Shown in pieces: positions 46,438 to 55,221 of a DNA stretch of 64,000 nt (positions within the stretch are counted from its first letter, which is position 1; each line of letters begins with the position of its first letter). The position numbers were made by a program, and so were the translations under genes. This DNA comes from Massilia frigida. Its GTDB lineage: Bacteria; Pseudomonadota; Gammaproteobacteria; Burkholderiales; Burkholderiaceae_D. The notes under the pieces are model-generated. The model searched no databases, was not told the origin of the DNA, and worked only from the letters and a program-made list of their open reading frames with translations. Where the stretch lies: assembly GCF_011682175.1 (NCBI RefSeq), contig NZ_WHJG01000030.1:1-64000 (forward strand). Direction: 5' to 3'.

Positions 46438-47559
46438 TTACATCCCGGTCTTAAAACGCGTAAATACGCGCGTCATGGTGCGGCGCGCGTCGGCGTTCAG
46501 GGGCTCGGGCACCACCATGCGCTGCTTGTCGGCGTCGGGCAGGTAGACCGTGTGGTTGCCGGCGATGTCCGGCCGCACCAGGCGCGTGGCGGCCGCATTC
46601 GGGTTGGCGTAAAAGACCTTGTTGGTCAGGCTCGCGTGCACCTCGGGGCGCAGGATGTAGTTGATCCACAGGTGGGCGTTGCCCGGATGCGGGGCGTCGG
46701 CCGGAATGGCCATGGTGTCGAACATCAGGGTGGCGCTCTTGGGCACCAGCGCCACGATGTTCTGGCCGTTCTTGCTGTCGATGGCGCGCTGGCGCGCGAT
46801 GTTGATGTCGCCCGACCAGCCGAGCGACACGCACAGGGCGCCGTTGGCCAGGTCGTTGATGTAGCCGGCGGAACTGAACAGGGTCACCGATGGACGGATC
46901 GCCTGCAGCATGCGGGCCGCGTCCTGGTAGTCGGCGCTGTTTTTCGAGTAGGCCGGCTTGCCGATGTAGAGCAGCGCGGCGGGCAGCACCTCGGACGGGG
47001 AATCGAGAAAGGAGATGCCGCACGATTTGAGCTTGCTGGCGTAGCGCGCATCGAACACCAGATCCCACACATTGTCGGGCATCGGCAGGCTGCCCAGGGC
47101 CGCCTTGACCTTGTCGACGTTGATGCCGAGCGTGGTGTAGCCCCACAGCCAGACCACCAGGTGCTTGTTGTCCGGGTCGAGCCGTTTGACCAGCGTTTGC
47201 AGCGCGGGGTCGAGATTGGCCAGGTTGGGCAGGCTGGCCTTGTCGAGGGGGCGCAGCAGGCCGCCATCGATCTGCAGGCGCGCCCAGTGGGCCGTGGGGA
47301 CCACGATGTCGTAGCCGGTTTTGCCGGCGCTCAGCTTGGCGTGCAGGACCTCGTTGCTGTCGAACAGATCGTAGCGGACCTTGATGCCGGTTTCTTTTTC
47401 GAAGTTGCGGACCGTGTCCTCGGCGATGTAGTCGGACCAGTTGTAGATGTTGAGGATTTTTTCTTCGGGCGGGGCGGAACCGGCGGGAAGGTGGAAGCTG
47501 GCGGCGACGGCCGCGAGGCCGAGGATGAAGCACTGTGCGATGCGGCGTATCGTCTTCAT
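46438..47559 (-). CDS. potF: Putrescine-binding periplasmic protein PotF
   Basis: The 373-residue solute-binding protein has a signal peptide (MKTIRRIAQCFILGLAAVAA). The polyamine-binding signature follows (ILNIYNWSDYIAEDTVRNFE), with the TGYDIVVPTAHWARLQ and LWGYTTLGIN stretches of the PotF/SpuD family. It delivers putrescine (or a related polyamine) to PotGHI. The gene lies 23 nt downstream of spuC. Confidence 0.93.
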   Translation of the reverse strand: MKTIRRIAQCFILGLAAVAASFHLPAGSAPPEEKILNIYNWSDYIAEDTVRNFEKETGIKVRYDLFDSNEVLHAKLSAGKTGYDIVVPTAHWARLQIDGGLLRPLDKASLPNLANLDPALQTLVKRLDPDNKHLVVWLWGYTTLGINVDKVKAALGSLPMPDNVWDLVFDARYASKLKSCGISFLDSPSEVLPAALLYIGKPAYSKNSADYQDAARMLQAIRPSVTLFSSAGYINDLANGALCVSLGWSGDINIARQRAIDSKNGQNIVALVPKSATLMFDTMAIPADAPHPGNAHLWINYILRPEVHASLTNKVFYANPNAAATRLVRPDIAGNHTVYLPDADKQRMVVPEPLNADARRTMTRVFTRFKTGM

Positions 47560-47582
47560 CCTGCCTCCCGTTTAACGTGAAT

Positions 47583-49031
47583 TCAAGTGACCCATCCCCG
47601 CTGCTGCAAGTCGATCAGGGTGGCCTCGAGGCAGTACCTGATCTTGAAAATCATTTCGTCGATCTGCGCGCGCGTCATCACCAGCGGCGGCGCGATGATC
47701 ATGCGCTCGCCCACGGCGCGCATGATGATCCCGTTGGCGAACATGTAGCCGCGGCAGATCATGCCCACGCCCTGCTCCGGATCGAAGAACTCGCAGTCGT
47801 GCACCGTTTCAGCCTTGGTGCGCACCAGGTTCAGCCCCGCCACGAAACCGCAGCTGTCGGCGTAGCCCACCAGCGGATGGTCCATCAGGGCCGCGAACTT
47901 CTCCTTGAGGTAAGGCCCCGTATCTTGCGCCACCTGCTGCACCAGGCGCTCGTCGATCAGGATGCGGATATTTTCCAGCGCCGCCGCACAGGCCACCGGA
48001 TGGCCCGAATACGTGAATCCATGATTGAAGTCGCCGCCCTCGTGGATCAGCACGTCCGCCACCCGGTCACCGACCAGCACGCCACCTAAGGGAACATATC
48101 CCGAGGTCACACCCTTCGCGAATGTAATCAGATCAGGTTTGATCTGCATCAACTCGGAGCCAAACCATGTACCAAGACGGCCAAAACCGCAAATGACTTC
48201 GTCGGCGATCAGGAGCACGCCGTACTTGTCGCAGATGCGCTGTATTTCTGGCCAGTAGGTCGCCGGCGGGATGATCACGCCGCCCGCGCCCTGCACCGGT
48301 TCGCCGATGAAGGCGGCCACCTTGTCGGGGCCGACCTCGAGGATTTTGGTTTCCAGCCAGCCGGCGGCCACGATGCCGAATTCGTCGGCGCTCATGCCGC
48401 TGCCGTTTTCCAGGTAGTTGGGCTGGCCGATATGCTCGATCCCGGGGATCATGCCGCCCTGCTCGTGCATGCCCGCCATGCCGCCCAGCGCCGCGCCGGC
48501 CACCGTGCTGCCGTGGTAGGCGTTGTAGCGGCTGATGATGGTGTGGCGCTGCGGGCAGCCTTTCAGGTCCCAGTAGCGGCGCACCATGCGCAGGTTGGTG
48601 TCGTTCGCTTCCGAGCCGGAGCCGGTGAAGAACACGTGGTTGAACTGGGGCGGCGAAATCTCCACCAGCAGCGCGGCCAGGCGCGTGGCCGGCACGTTGG
48701 TGGTGTTGAAGAAGCTGTTATAGAAGGGCAGCGTCTGCATCTGGCGGTACACCGCGTCGGAGATGCTGGTGCGGCCGTAGCCGACATTCACGCACCACAG
48801 GCCCGACATGCCGTCGAGGATCTTGTTACCTTCAGAATCCCACAGGTAGATGCCGTCGCCGCGCACCATCACGCGCGCGCCGCGCTCGCCCAGCGCCTTG
48901 TGGTCGGTGAAGGGATGCATGTAGTGCGCCGCGTCCTGGCGCTGGATTTCGGCGGTGTCGTAGACGTCGTGGGTGGCGGCCTTGATCGACGCGACCAGCG
49001 CGGCGCTCGGGACCATGGGGTTGGCTGTCAT
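47583..49031 (-). CDS. spuC: Putrescine-pyruvate aminotransferase SpuC
   Basis: The 482-residue class III PLP aminotransferase has HVFFTGSGSEANDTNLRMVR, the YNAYHGSTVAGAALGGM region, IADEVICGFGRLGTWFGSE and the PLP-lysine in LITFAKGVTSGYVPLGGV. It converts putrescine plus pyruvate to 4-aminobutanal plus alanine. The start at 49031 has GAGG upstream. It offers a transaminase route beside the gamma-glutamylation route of PuuA. Confidence 0.92.
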   Translation of the reverse strand: MTANPMVPSAALVASIKAATHDVYDTAEIQRQDAAHYMHPFTDHKALGERGARVMVRGDGIYLWDSEGNKILDGMSGLWCVNVGYGRTSISDAVYRQMQTLPFYNSFFNTTNVPATRLAALLVEISPPQFNHVFFTGSGSEANDTNLRMVRRYWDLKGCPQRHTIISRYNAYHGSTVAGAALGGMAGMHEQGGMIPGIEHIGQPNYLENGSGMSADEFGIVAAGWLETKILEVGPDKVAAFIGEPVQGAGGVIIPPATYWPEIQRICDKYGVLLIADEVICGFGRLGTWFGSELMQIKPDLITFAKGVTSGYVPLGGVLVGDRVADVLIHEGGDFNHGFTYSGHPVACAAALENIRILIDERLVQQVAQDTGPYLKEKFAALMDHPLVGYADSCGFVAGLNLVRTKAETVHDCEFFDPEQGVGMICRGYMFANGIIMRAVGERMIIAPPLVMTRAQIDEMIFKIRYCLEATLIDLQQRGWVT

Positions 49032-49069
49032 GATGAACCTCGTTCTGGTTATTATTGGTGGCGTGATGC

Positions 49070-50440
49070 TTACACGTGCAGCAGCAGGTGCTCGCGTTCC
49101 CACGGGCTGATGACGGTCATGAATTCCTGGTGTTCGAGGTCCTTGATGGCCGCGTAGACGTCGATGAAGCGCTCGCCCAGCACCGTGCGCAGCTTGTCCT
49201 CGGCGCGCAGCAGGTGCAGCGCTTCGGGCAGGCCCTGGGGCAGCTCGAACGGCATTTCGTAGGCGCTGCCGTTCATCATCGGGGTCGGTTCCAGCTGCTC
49301 GGTCATGCCAAGGTAGCCGCAGGCCAGGGTCACGGCCAGCGCCAGGTAGGGATTGGCGTCGGCGCCGATGATGCGGTTTTCCACGCGCCGGTCCTGCACG
49401 CCCGATTCGGGCACGCGGAAGCCCACCGTGCGGTTGTCCAGGCCCCACTGGATATTGATCGGCGCAGCCGTGTGGCGCACGATGCGGCGGTACGAATTGA
49501 CGTACGGCGCGACGATCGCCATGGCCGACGGCATGTAGCGCTGCAAGCCGCCGATGTACTGCTTGAACAGGGGCGAGGCGGAACCGTCTTCGCTGCTGAA
49601 GATATTCAGGCCGGTCTTGGTGTCGACGACGCTCTGGTGCACGTGCATGGCCGAACCGGGTTCGCCCGCCATCGGCTTGGCCATGAAGGTGGCGTACATG
49701 TCGTGCTTGAGGGCCGCTTCGCGCAAGGTGCGCTTGAAGAAGAACACCTTGTCGGCCAGGCCGAGCGGATCGCCATGCAGGAAGTTGATTTCCATCTGGC
49801 CGGCGCCGATCTCGTGGATCAGGGTGTCGACGTCGAGGTTCATCAGTTCGCAGTAATCGTAAATGTCCTCGAACAGCGGATCGAATTCGTTGACGGCGTC
49901 GATGCTGTAGACCTGGCGGCTGGTTTCGGCGCGGCCGCTGCGGCCGATCGGCGGTTTCAGGGGCAGGTCGGGATCGATGTTCTTGGCGGTCAGGTAAAAC
50001 TCGAGTTCGGGCGCCACCACCGGCTTCCAGCCTTTGTCGGCGTATAGTTTCAGGACCCGGCGCAGCACCGTGCGCGGGGCGAAGTCGACCAGTTTGCCGT
50101 CGGCGAAATAGCAGTCGTGGATCACCTGCGCGGTCGGGTCGACCGCCCACGGCACCATGGTGATGGTGGTCGGATCGGCCTTGAGGATCATGTCGCGGTC
50201 GGTGGCCGAGATGGCGCGGTCGTAGGCTTCGTCATCCAGCGGGTAGTTGCCGGTCACGGTCATGCCCAGCACAGCCTCGGGGATGCGCATGCCGCGCTCC
50301 TGGGTGAATTTGCCGCGCGGGAGGATCTTGCCGCGCGCGACCCCGGTCAAGTCGGGGATCAGGCATTCGATTTCGGTGACCCGTTTCTCGTTGAGCCACA
50401 GGTCCATGTCGGTATAGGTGAAGTTTTCGCGAATTGCCAT
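49070..50440 (-). CDS. puuA: Gamma-glutamylputrescine synthetase
   Basis: The 456-residue glutamine-synthetase-fold enzyme has an EIGAGQMEINFLHGDPLGLA metal site, EPGSAMHVHQSV, the RIIGADANPYLALA region and GLDNRTVGFRVP. The N-terminal beta-grasp part is short (LNEKRVTEIECLIPDLTGVA). It lacks the adenylylation segment of nitrogen-assimilation GlnA. It makes gamma-glutamylputrescine from glutamate, putrescine and ATP. The start is at the conserved MAIRENFTYTDMD. The gene lies between puuD and spuC. Confidence 0.92.
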   Translation of the reverse strand: MAIRENFTYTDMDLWLNEKRVTEIECLIPDLTGVARGKILPRGKFTQERGMRIPEAVLGMTVTGNYPLDDEAYDRAISATDRDMILKADPTTITMVPWAVDPTAQVIHDCYFADGKLVDFAPRTVLRRVLKLYADKGWKPVVAPELEFYLTAKNIDPDLPLKPPIGRSGRAETSRQVYSIDAVNEFDPLFEDIYDYCELMNLDVDTLIHEIGAGQMEINFLHGDPLGLADKVFFFKRTLREAALKHDMYATFMAKPMAGEPGSAMHVHQSVVDTKTGLNIFSSEDGSASPLFKQYIGGLQRYMPSAMAIVAPYVNSYRRIVRHTAAPINIQWGLDNRTVGFRVPESGVQDRRVENRIIGADANPYLALAVTLACGYLGMTEQLEPTPMMNGSAYEMPFELPQGLPEALHLLRAEDKLRTVLGERFIDVYAAIKDLEHQEFMTVISPWEREHLLLHV

Positions 50441-50585
50441 GATGTTCTCTCTGTAGTTTGCGCTCTGTGTTGCTCGCACGCGCGCGGGCAGATGCCGCCG
50501 GCGTGCTGTGGAAGCGGGGATGGAAAGCGGCGCTACGGCACGCAGCGCAAGGCCCACTTTTCGTAGTGACTGGTGGCGTGCGTCT

Positions 50586-51350
50586 TCATGCACTCCCCTC
50601 GCGCCTGGCCTGGAAGGCGCGGCAAGCCTGGCCGAAGGCGCCGAACATCGTCATCGAATCGGGGTTGTCGAGGATCTGCCATTCGGGGTGCCACTGCACC
50701 GCCAGCGTAAAGCCGGGCGCGGACGGCACCGAAAACGCTTCCACCAGGCCGTCGCGCGAGACCGCTTCGATGGCGATGCCGGGCGCGAGCCGGTCCACGC
50801 CCTGCCCGTGCAGCGAATTGACGGCGATGCGGTCAAGTCCGCCGAGCATGCGCTGGAAGGCGCCGCCGGGCGTGAGCATGACGTCATGGGCCGGGCCGTA
50901 CTGGTCTTCGATGGCGGCGTCGGGGTCTTCGCGGTGGTCCATCTTGCCTTCGACTTCCTGCACCGCCTGATACAGGCTGCCGCCCAAGGCCACGTTCATC
51001 TCCTGGAAACCGCGGCATACCGCGATGATGGGGATGCCGCGTTCGAGGGCGGCGCGGATCAGCGGCAAGGTGGTGGCGTCGCGCGCGCGGTCCTGCGGCA
51101 GGCCCGGGTCGAGCACATCCTGGTCGTAGTAGCTCGGATGCACGTTCGAGGCCGAGCCGGTGAGCATGATGCCGTCGCACACGGCCAGGGACGCCTCCAG
51201 GTCGAGCGCGGCGCCGAGCGCGGGCAGGATCATGGGAGCGCAGTCGGCGCCGAGGACGACGGCGTCGACATATTTGAGCTGCGCGGCGTGATACGGATGA
51301 GGTCCGATCTGGCGCGTGCAGGCGGGAACGAGAACGATAGGGCGGCGCAT
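50586..51350 (-). CDS. puuD: Gamma-glutamyl-GABA hydrolase PuuD
   Basis: The 254-residue class I glutamine-amidotransferase-fold enzyme has nucleophile Cys in IIAVCRGFQEMNVALGGSLY and the His-Glu pair in LAVQWHPEWQILDN. It releases GABA from gamma-glutamyl-GABA. It is the first gene of the polyamine cluster as read on the minus strand; the upstream 240 nt must carry the operon promoter. No PuuR-type repressor gene is adjacent. Confidence 0.92.
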   Translation of the reverse strand: MRRPIVLVPACTRQIGPHPYHAAQLKYVDAVVLGADCAPMILPALGAALDLEASLAVCDGIMLTGSASNVHPSYYDQDVLDPGLPQDRARDATTLPLIRAALERGIPIIAVCRGFQEMNVALGGSLYQAVQEVEGKMDHREDPDAAIEDQYGPAHDVMLTPGGAFQRMLGGLDRIAVNSLHGQGVDRLAPGIAIEAVSRDGLVEAFSVPSAPGFTLAVQWHPEWQILDNPDSMTMFGAFGQACRAFQARREGSA

Positions 51351-51561
51351 GATTGTCGGTATAGGAACGAATAACGCACTCGTTTCATCATAATGGCTAA
51401 TCGGCCTGATGGCGAGTGCTGCTTGATCCATCTCAAATGGACGACCTAGGCTGGACGCAGGTCAATGCATCGCGCCACCGTTAGAGCTTACCGGCAAGTT
51501 GTCAAACATGCCAACACGAACTACCTGTACGAAAATATTGCACAATGGAAACTAATTGCTT
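51351..51561. other. Leader of the polyamine operon
   Basis: No gene is visible here. A short inverted repeat AACGA-N9-TCGTT lies about 20-40 nt before the puuD ATG and could be a regulator site. I see no convincing sigma-54 or sigma-70 boxes. Confidence 0.35.
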
Positions 51562-51582
51562 AACCGAGGTCAGACCCCGGTT
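51562..51582. terminator. Palindrome after the PEP-CTERM remnant
   Basis: AACCGAGGTC and GACCCCGGTT are reverse complements with one mismatch around a single A. It lies 9 nt beyond the stop of the PEP-CTERM remnant. No T-run is present. Confidence 0.5.
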
Positions 51583-51591
51583 GAGCAAGCG

Positions 51592-52077
51592 TTAGCGGCG
51601 CGAGCGCACGCCCGCCAGCGCCAGCCCGGCCAGCAGCATGGCCCAGGTAGCCGGTTCCGGTACCGGCAACATGTTGGCCGGGTCCAGCCGCAGCATGCCG
51701 CATACCCCCAGCCCATCGTGGCAACCACTCGCGGCAATCTGCCCCAGGTCGTTGATCGCGCCGGCATCGTTCAGGTGCCAGCCCGAAGCCGGGTCAATCA
51801 GCGAATCGAGATTGCGTACCGCCCCGCCCTCCCATAGCACCGCTTCATTCACGTCCCAGCCCTGATAGGACTGCCCCACCACCTGCCCCCGGTTGTTCAT
51901 CCCGCGCGCGGCGCTGCCCATGCCGGAGAGCGCGCCCAGGTCGCTCATCACGCCATTCACGTACAAAAAGGCGTGCTCGCCCCCTCCCTCCAGCGACGAG
52001 GAGCCGGCGATGTGTCCGGCGTCGTTGATTGCGGCGGCGTCCGACCATTCCCCGCCCAGGGTGCCGAGGTCGCGCAT
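51592..52077 (-). pseudogene. 5'-truncated HAF-repeat protein with PEP-CTERM signal
   Basis: The 161 residues have HAF-type repeats (RDLGTLGGEWSDAAAINDAG, SDLGALSGMGSAARGMNNRG). They end in the sorting signal VPEPATWAMLLAGLALAGVR with an Arg-rich tail, the target of exosortase in EPS-producing Gram-negatives. There is no signal peptide. The frame continues upstream of the first ATG with repeat-like residues (SAFLYENGT) and then degrades into Arg-rich out-of-character sequence, so the 5' half seems lost. PEP-CTERM proteins need export, so this is probably a remnant. No exosortase gene is in the window. Confidence 0.65.
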
Positions 52078-52285
52078 CGTGCCGTTCTCGTACAGGAAGG
52101 CGCTTGTGCAGCCACAAACGCTTCCGCGCGCAGGACGTGCGGCCTGCGCCGGGTCAAGACGACAGTGGCCGGATGCTGCCGGTTGGCATCATCCGGCGGG
52201 TGCGCGCGCTACCGGGCAATCGATGGCAAAAAACGCTAAGATGGTTGCCCGGCCTTCGCGCCAAGCCTTTGACGAAAGCACCCCT

Positions 52286-53740
52286 ATGTTGAATCTGAAA
52301 GACCCTGCTCTGCTGCGGCAGCAATGTTTTATCGATGGCGAATGGTGCGATGCGGACAATGGGGCCACCATCACGGTCACCAATCCGGCCACCGGCGACA
52401 CGCTGGGCACGGTGCCGCGCATGGGCGCCGCCGAAACGGCGCGCGCGATCGCGGCAGCCAACGCGGCCTGGCCGGCCTGGCGCAAGAAGAGCGCGCGCGA
52501 ACGCAGCGTCATCCTGCGCGATTGGAACGACCTGATGATCGACAACGCCGACGACCTGGCCCTGATCATGACCGCCGAACAGGGCAAGCCCTTGCTCGAA
52601 TCGAAGGGCGAAATCGCTTACGCGGCCTCCTTCATCGAGTGGTTCGCCGAGGAAGGCAAGCGCATCGAGGGCGACACCTTGCAGTCGCCCTGGGCCGACC
52701 GGCGCCTGGTGGTGACCAAGGAGCCGATCGGCGTGTGCGCGGCGATTACGCCGTGGAATTTTCCAGCGGCGATGATCACGCGCAAGGCCGGCCCCGCACT
52801 GGCGGCCGGCTGCCCGATGGTGGTCAAGCCGGCCGAGCTGACCCCGTTCTCGGCCCTGGCCCTGGCCGCGCTGGCCGAGCGCGCCGGCATGCCGAAGGGC
52901 GTGTTCAGCGTCGTCACGGGCGACTCCAAGGCCATCGGCACCGAAATGACCGGCAATCCGCTGGTGCGCAAACTGAGTTTCACGGGCTCGACCCAGGTCG
53001 GCCGGGTATTGATGGAACAATGCGCGCCGACCATCAAGAAGCTGTCGCTGGAACTGGGCGGCAACGCGCCCTTCATCGTGTTCGACGATGCCGATCTCGA
53101 TGCGGCGGTCGAGGGCGCCATCGCGTCGAAGTACCGCAACGCCGGCCAGACCTGCGTATGCGCCAACCGCCTGTATGTGCAGGATGGGGTGTACGAGCAA
53201 TTCGCCGAGAAGCTGGTGGCGGCGGTGGGCAAGCTCAAGGTCGGCAATGGCCAGGATATGGGCGTGACGCAGGGCCCGCTGATCGAGGAAAAGGCCGTGC
53301 AGAAGGTCGAGCAGCATATCGCCGACGCACTCTCCAAAGGCGCACGCCTGCTGACCGGCGGCAAGCGCCACGCGCTGGGGCACAGCTTTTTCGAGCCGAC
53401 CGTGATCGCCGACCTGACATCCAGAATGCAGGTGGCGACCGAGGAAACCTTCGGCCCGCTGGCGCCGCTGTTCCGCTTCGATACCGAGGATGATGTGATC
53501 GCCATGGCCAACGATACCGAGTTCGGGCTGGCGGCGTACTTCTATTCGCGCGACATCGGGCGCGTGTGGCGCGTGGCCGACGCGCTCGAGTCCGGCATGG
53601 TCGGGGTCAACACGGGCCTGATTTCAACCGAAGTGGCCCCGTTCGGCGGCGTCAAGCAGTCGGGACTGGGGCGCGAAGGCTCGCGCTACGGCATCGACGA
53701 CTACCTGGTGGTCAAGTACATCTGCATGGCCGGATTGTAA
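52286..53740 (+). CDS. gabD: NAD(P)-dependent succinate-semialdehyde dehydrogenase
   Basis: The 484-residue aldehyde dehydrogenase has CAAITPWNFPAAMITRKAGP, SFTGSTQVGRVLMEQ, base region LELGGNAPFIVFDDAD, the nucleophile Cys in RNAGQTCVCANRLYVQDGVY and a GabD-like end (GVKQSGLGREGSRYGIDDYL). It oxidises succinic semialdehyde to succinate, finishing the putrescine-GABA route encoded by the adjacent cluster on the opposite strand. ATG 52286 is preferred; an ATG 63 nt upstream reads an unrelated leader. Confidence 0.92.
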   Translation: MLNLKDPALLRQQCFIDGEWCDADNGATITVTNPATGDTLGTVPRMGAAETARAIAAANAAWPAWRKKSARERSVILRDWNDLMIDNADDLALIMTAEQGKPLLESKGEIAYAASFIEWFAEEGKRIEGDTLQSPWADRRLVVTKEPIGVCAAITPWNFPAAMITRKAGPALAAGCPMVVKPAELTPFSALALAALAERAGMPKGVFSVVTGDSKAIGTEMTGNPLVRKLSFTGSTQVGRVLMEQCAPTIKKLSLELGGNAPFIVFDDADLDAAVEGAIASKYRNAGQTCVCANRLYVQDGVYEQFAEKLVAAVGKLKVGNGQDMGVTQGPLIEEKAVQKVEQHIADALSKGARLLTGGKRHALGHSFFEPTVIADLTSRMQVATEETFGPLAPLFRFDTEDDVIAMANDTEFGLAAYFYSRDIGRVWRVADALESGMVGVNTGLISTEVAPFGGVKQSGLGREGSRYGIDDYLVVKYICMAGL

Positions 53741-53764
53741 GCGTCGCGGCCGTCCCCCGCCGGC

Positions 53765-54133
53765 TCAGTCCGGCGGGTATTCGTGGTATTTGCGCGCATC
53801 GCCGCGCACCTTGTCGGCCGGGTACTTGGCGCGGTTGAGCGCCATCTTTTCTTCCACCGCCGCGCCCAGGTCGACATCGAGCTGGTCCGCCAGCAGCACC
53901 AGGTAGACCAGCACATCGGCCATTTCGTGACGCACTTGCGTCAGCTTGTCCGCGCCCAGCTCTTCCTGCGTGCCCGTCTTGAGCCACTGGAAATGTTCGA
54001 GCAGTTCGGCCGCTTCCACCGACAGCGCCGACGACAGGTTCTTGGGCGTGTGGAACTGGCCCCAGTCGCGCTCGGCGACAAAGGTGCGCGCCACGGCGCG
54101 GATCTCATGCAGGTGATTGTTTCCGTAATTCAA
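53765..54133 (-). CDS. MazG-like nucleotide pyrophosphohydrolase
   Basis: The 122-residue all-alpha NTP-PPase has the EEAAELLE-type metal motif (SVEAAELLEHFQWL) and HEMADVLVYLVLLAD, as in MazG/iMazG and dCTPase-like proteins that hydrolyse noncanonical or deoxy NTPs. Length is typical of single-domain forms. It is convergent with gabD (24-nt gap) and divergent from the alpha-carbonic anhydrase. Confidence 0.88.
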   Translation of the reverse strand: MNYGNNHLHEIRAVARTFVAERDWGQFHTPKNLSSALSVEAAELLEHFQWLKTGTQEELGADKLTQVRHEMADVLVYLVLLADQLDVDLGAAVEEKMALNRAKYPADKVRGDARKYHEYPPD

Positions 54134-54321
54134 ATTTCTGCTCCCTTAAGTATTTTCCACACTTGGCCGGCGCGGCCCCGAATAGCATCTTGTTGCATCT
54201 TTGCAGCAGGGGCTGGCTTTGTTGTATTTACCCGCCCCAGGAAAAGATATGATGACGGCGCAGAGCGGGCGCGACGGCGCCACTCCGTTACGGTACCCCA
54301 TTCGACCACAAGGAAAAAAAC

Positions 54322-55080
54322 ATGATTACACGCATGACCGTCGTTTCGCTGGCGCTGGCTGCGCTGCTGCCACTGTCCGCCCAGGCACAGCATACCAGGC
54401 ATGAATGGACTTACACGGGTGCCACCGGACCGGCGAAATGGGGCGGCATCAAGTCCGATTATGTGACTTGCAAGACGGGCCACCAGCAGTCGCCGATCGA
54501 TATCCGCACCAGGGCGACCACCAAGGCCGACCTCGATCCGATCACCTTCGAGTACCAGCCTTCGCCGCTGAAAATCATCGATAACGGGCACACGGTCCAG
54601 GTCAATCATGCGCCGGGCAGCGGGATGTCGATTGGTGGCGTGCGTCATGAATTGCTTCAGTTCCACTTCCATACGCCAAGCGAAGAGCTTATCAACGGCA
54701 AGTCGTATCCGCTGGGATTGCACTTGGTGCACAAGAATGCGGACAACAAACTGGCCGTGGTCGCGCTGCTGTTCAAGCTGGGCAAGGAAAACCCGGCGCT
54801 GACCAATATCTTCAACAATCTGCCCAAGAAAGCCGAAGTCGAGCAGGCCGTCGAGGGCGTGACGATCGACATGATGGGCATCCTGCCGCCGACCCAGGGC
54901 TATTACAATTTCCCGGGTTCGCTGACCACGCCGCCGTGCAGCGAGGAAGCGAACTGGTTCGTGCTCAAGACGCCGGTGGACATATCGAAGGCGCAGCTGG
55001 CGCAGTTTCACAAGCTGTACAAGCACAATGCGCGTCCGGTGCAGCATCTGAACGGGCGTGTGGTAAAAGAAAGTAAGTAA
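54322..55080 (+). CDS. Periplasmic alpha-class carbonic anhydrase
   Basis: The 252-residue product has a signal peptide (VVSLALAALLPLSAQAQ). The alpha-CA hallmarks are present: QQSPIDIRT, the zinc ligands in LLQFHFHTPSEE and LHLVHKN, and the C-terminal GSLTTPPCSEEANWFVLKTP. It hydrates CO2 in the periplasm. Its convergent neighbour encodes an unrelated beta-class enzyme. Confidence 0.95.
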   Translation: MITRMTVVSLALAALLPLSAQAQHTRHEWTYTGATGPAKWGGIKSDYVTCKTGHQQSPIDIRTRATTKADLDPITFEYQPSPLKIIDNGHTVQVNHAPGSGMSIGGVRHELLQFHFHTPSEELINGKSYPLGLHLVHKNADNKLAVVALLFKLGKENPALTNIFNNLPKKAEVEQAVEGVTIDMMGILPPTQGYYNFPGSLTTPPCSEEANWFVLKTPVDISKAQLAQFHKLYKHNARPVQHLNGRVVKESK

Positions 55081-55094
55081 GGCGGCAATCCTAA

Positions 55095-55216
55095 AAACCG
55101 TCGCCCCCGCGCAGGCGGGAACGCATGCGTTCCCCCCAAGTTGGCTCCGCAGCCAGCAACTGAGCTGAGAACTTGGGCCCCCGCCGAGTGCCGCCTTGGC
55201 GCGGGGCCGACGGTTT
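55095..55216. repeat. Large palindromic dispersed element between the two carbonic anhydrase genes
   Basis: AAACCGTCG (55095-55103) pairs with CGACGGTTT (55208-55216). The arms continue with CCCCGCGC/GCGCGGGG and AGGCGG/CCGCCT, and an inner CCCAAGTT/AACTTGGG pair folds the centre. About 45 nt of the right half, reverse-complemented, match 61447-61491 at roughly nine bases in ten, so this is a dispersed element. It fills the gap between convergent genes and probably ends both transcripts. Confidence 0.8.
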
Positions 55217-55221
55217 AACAG

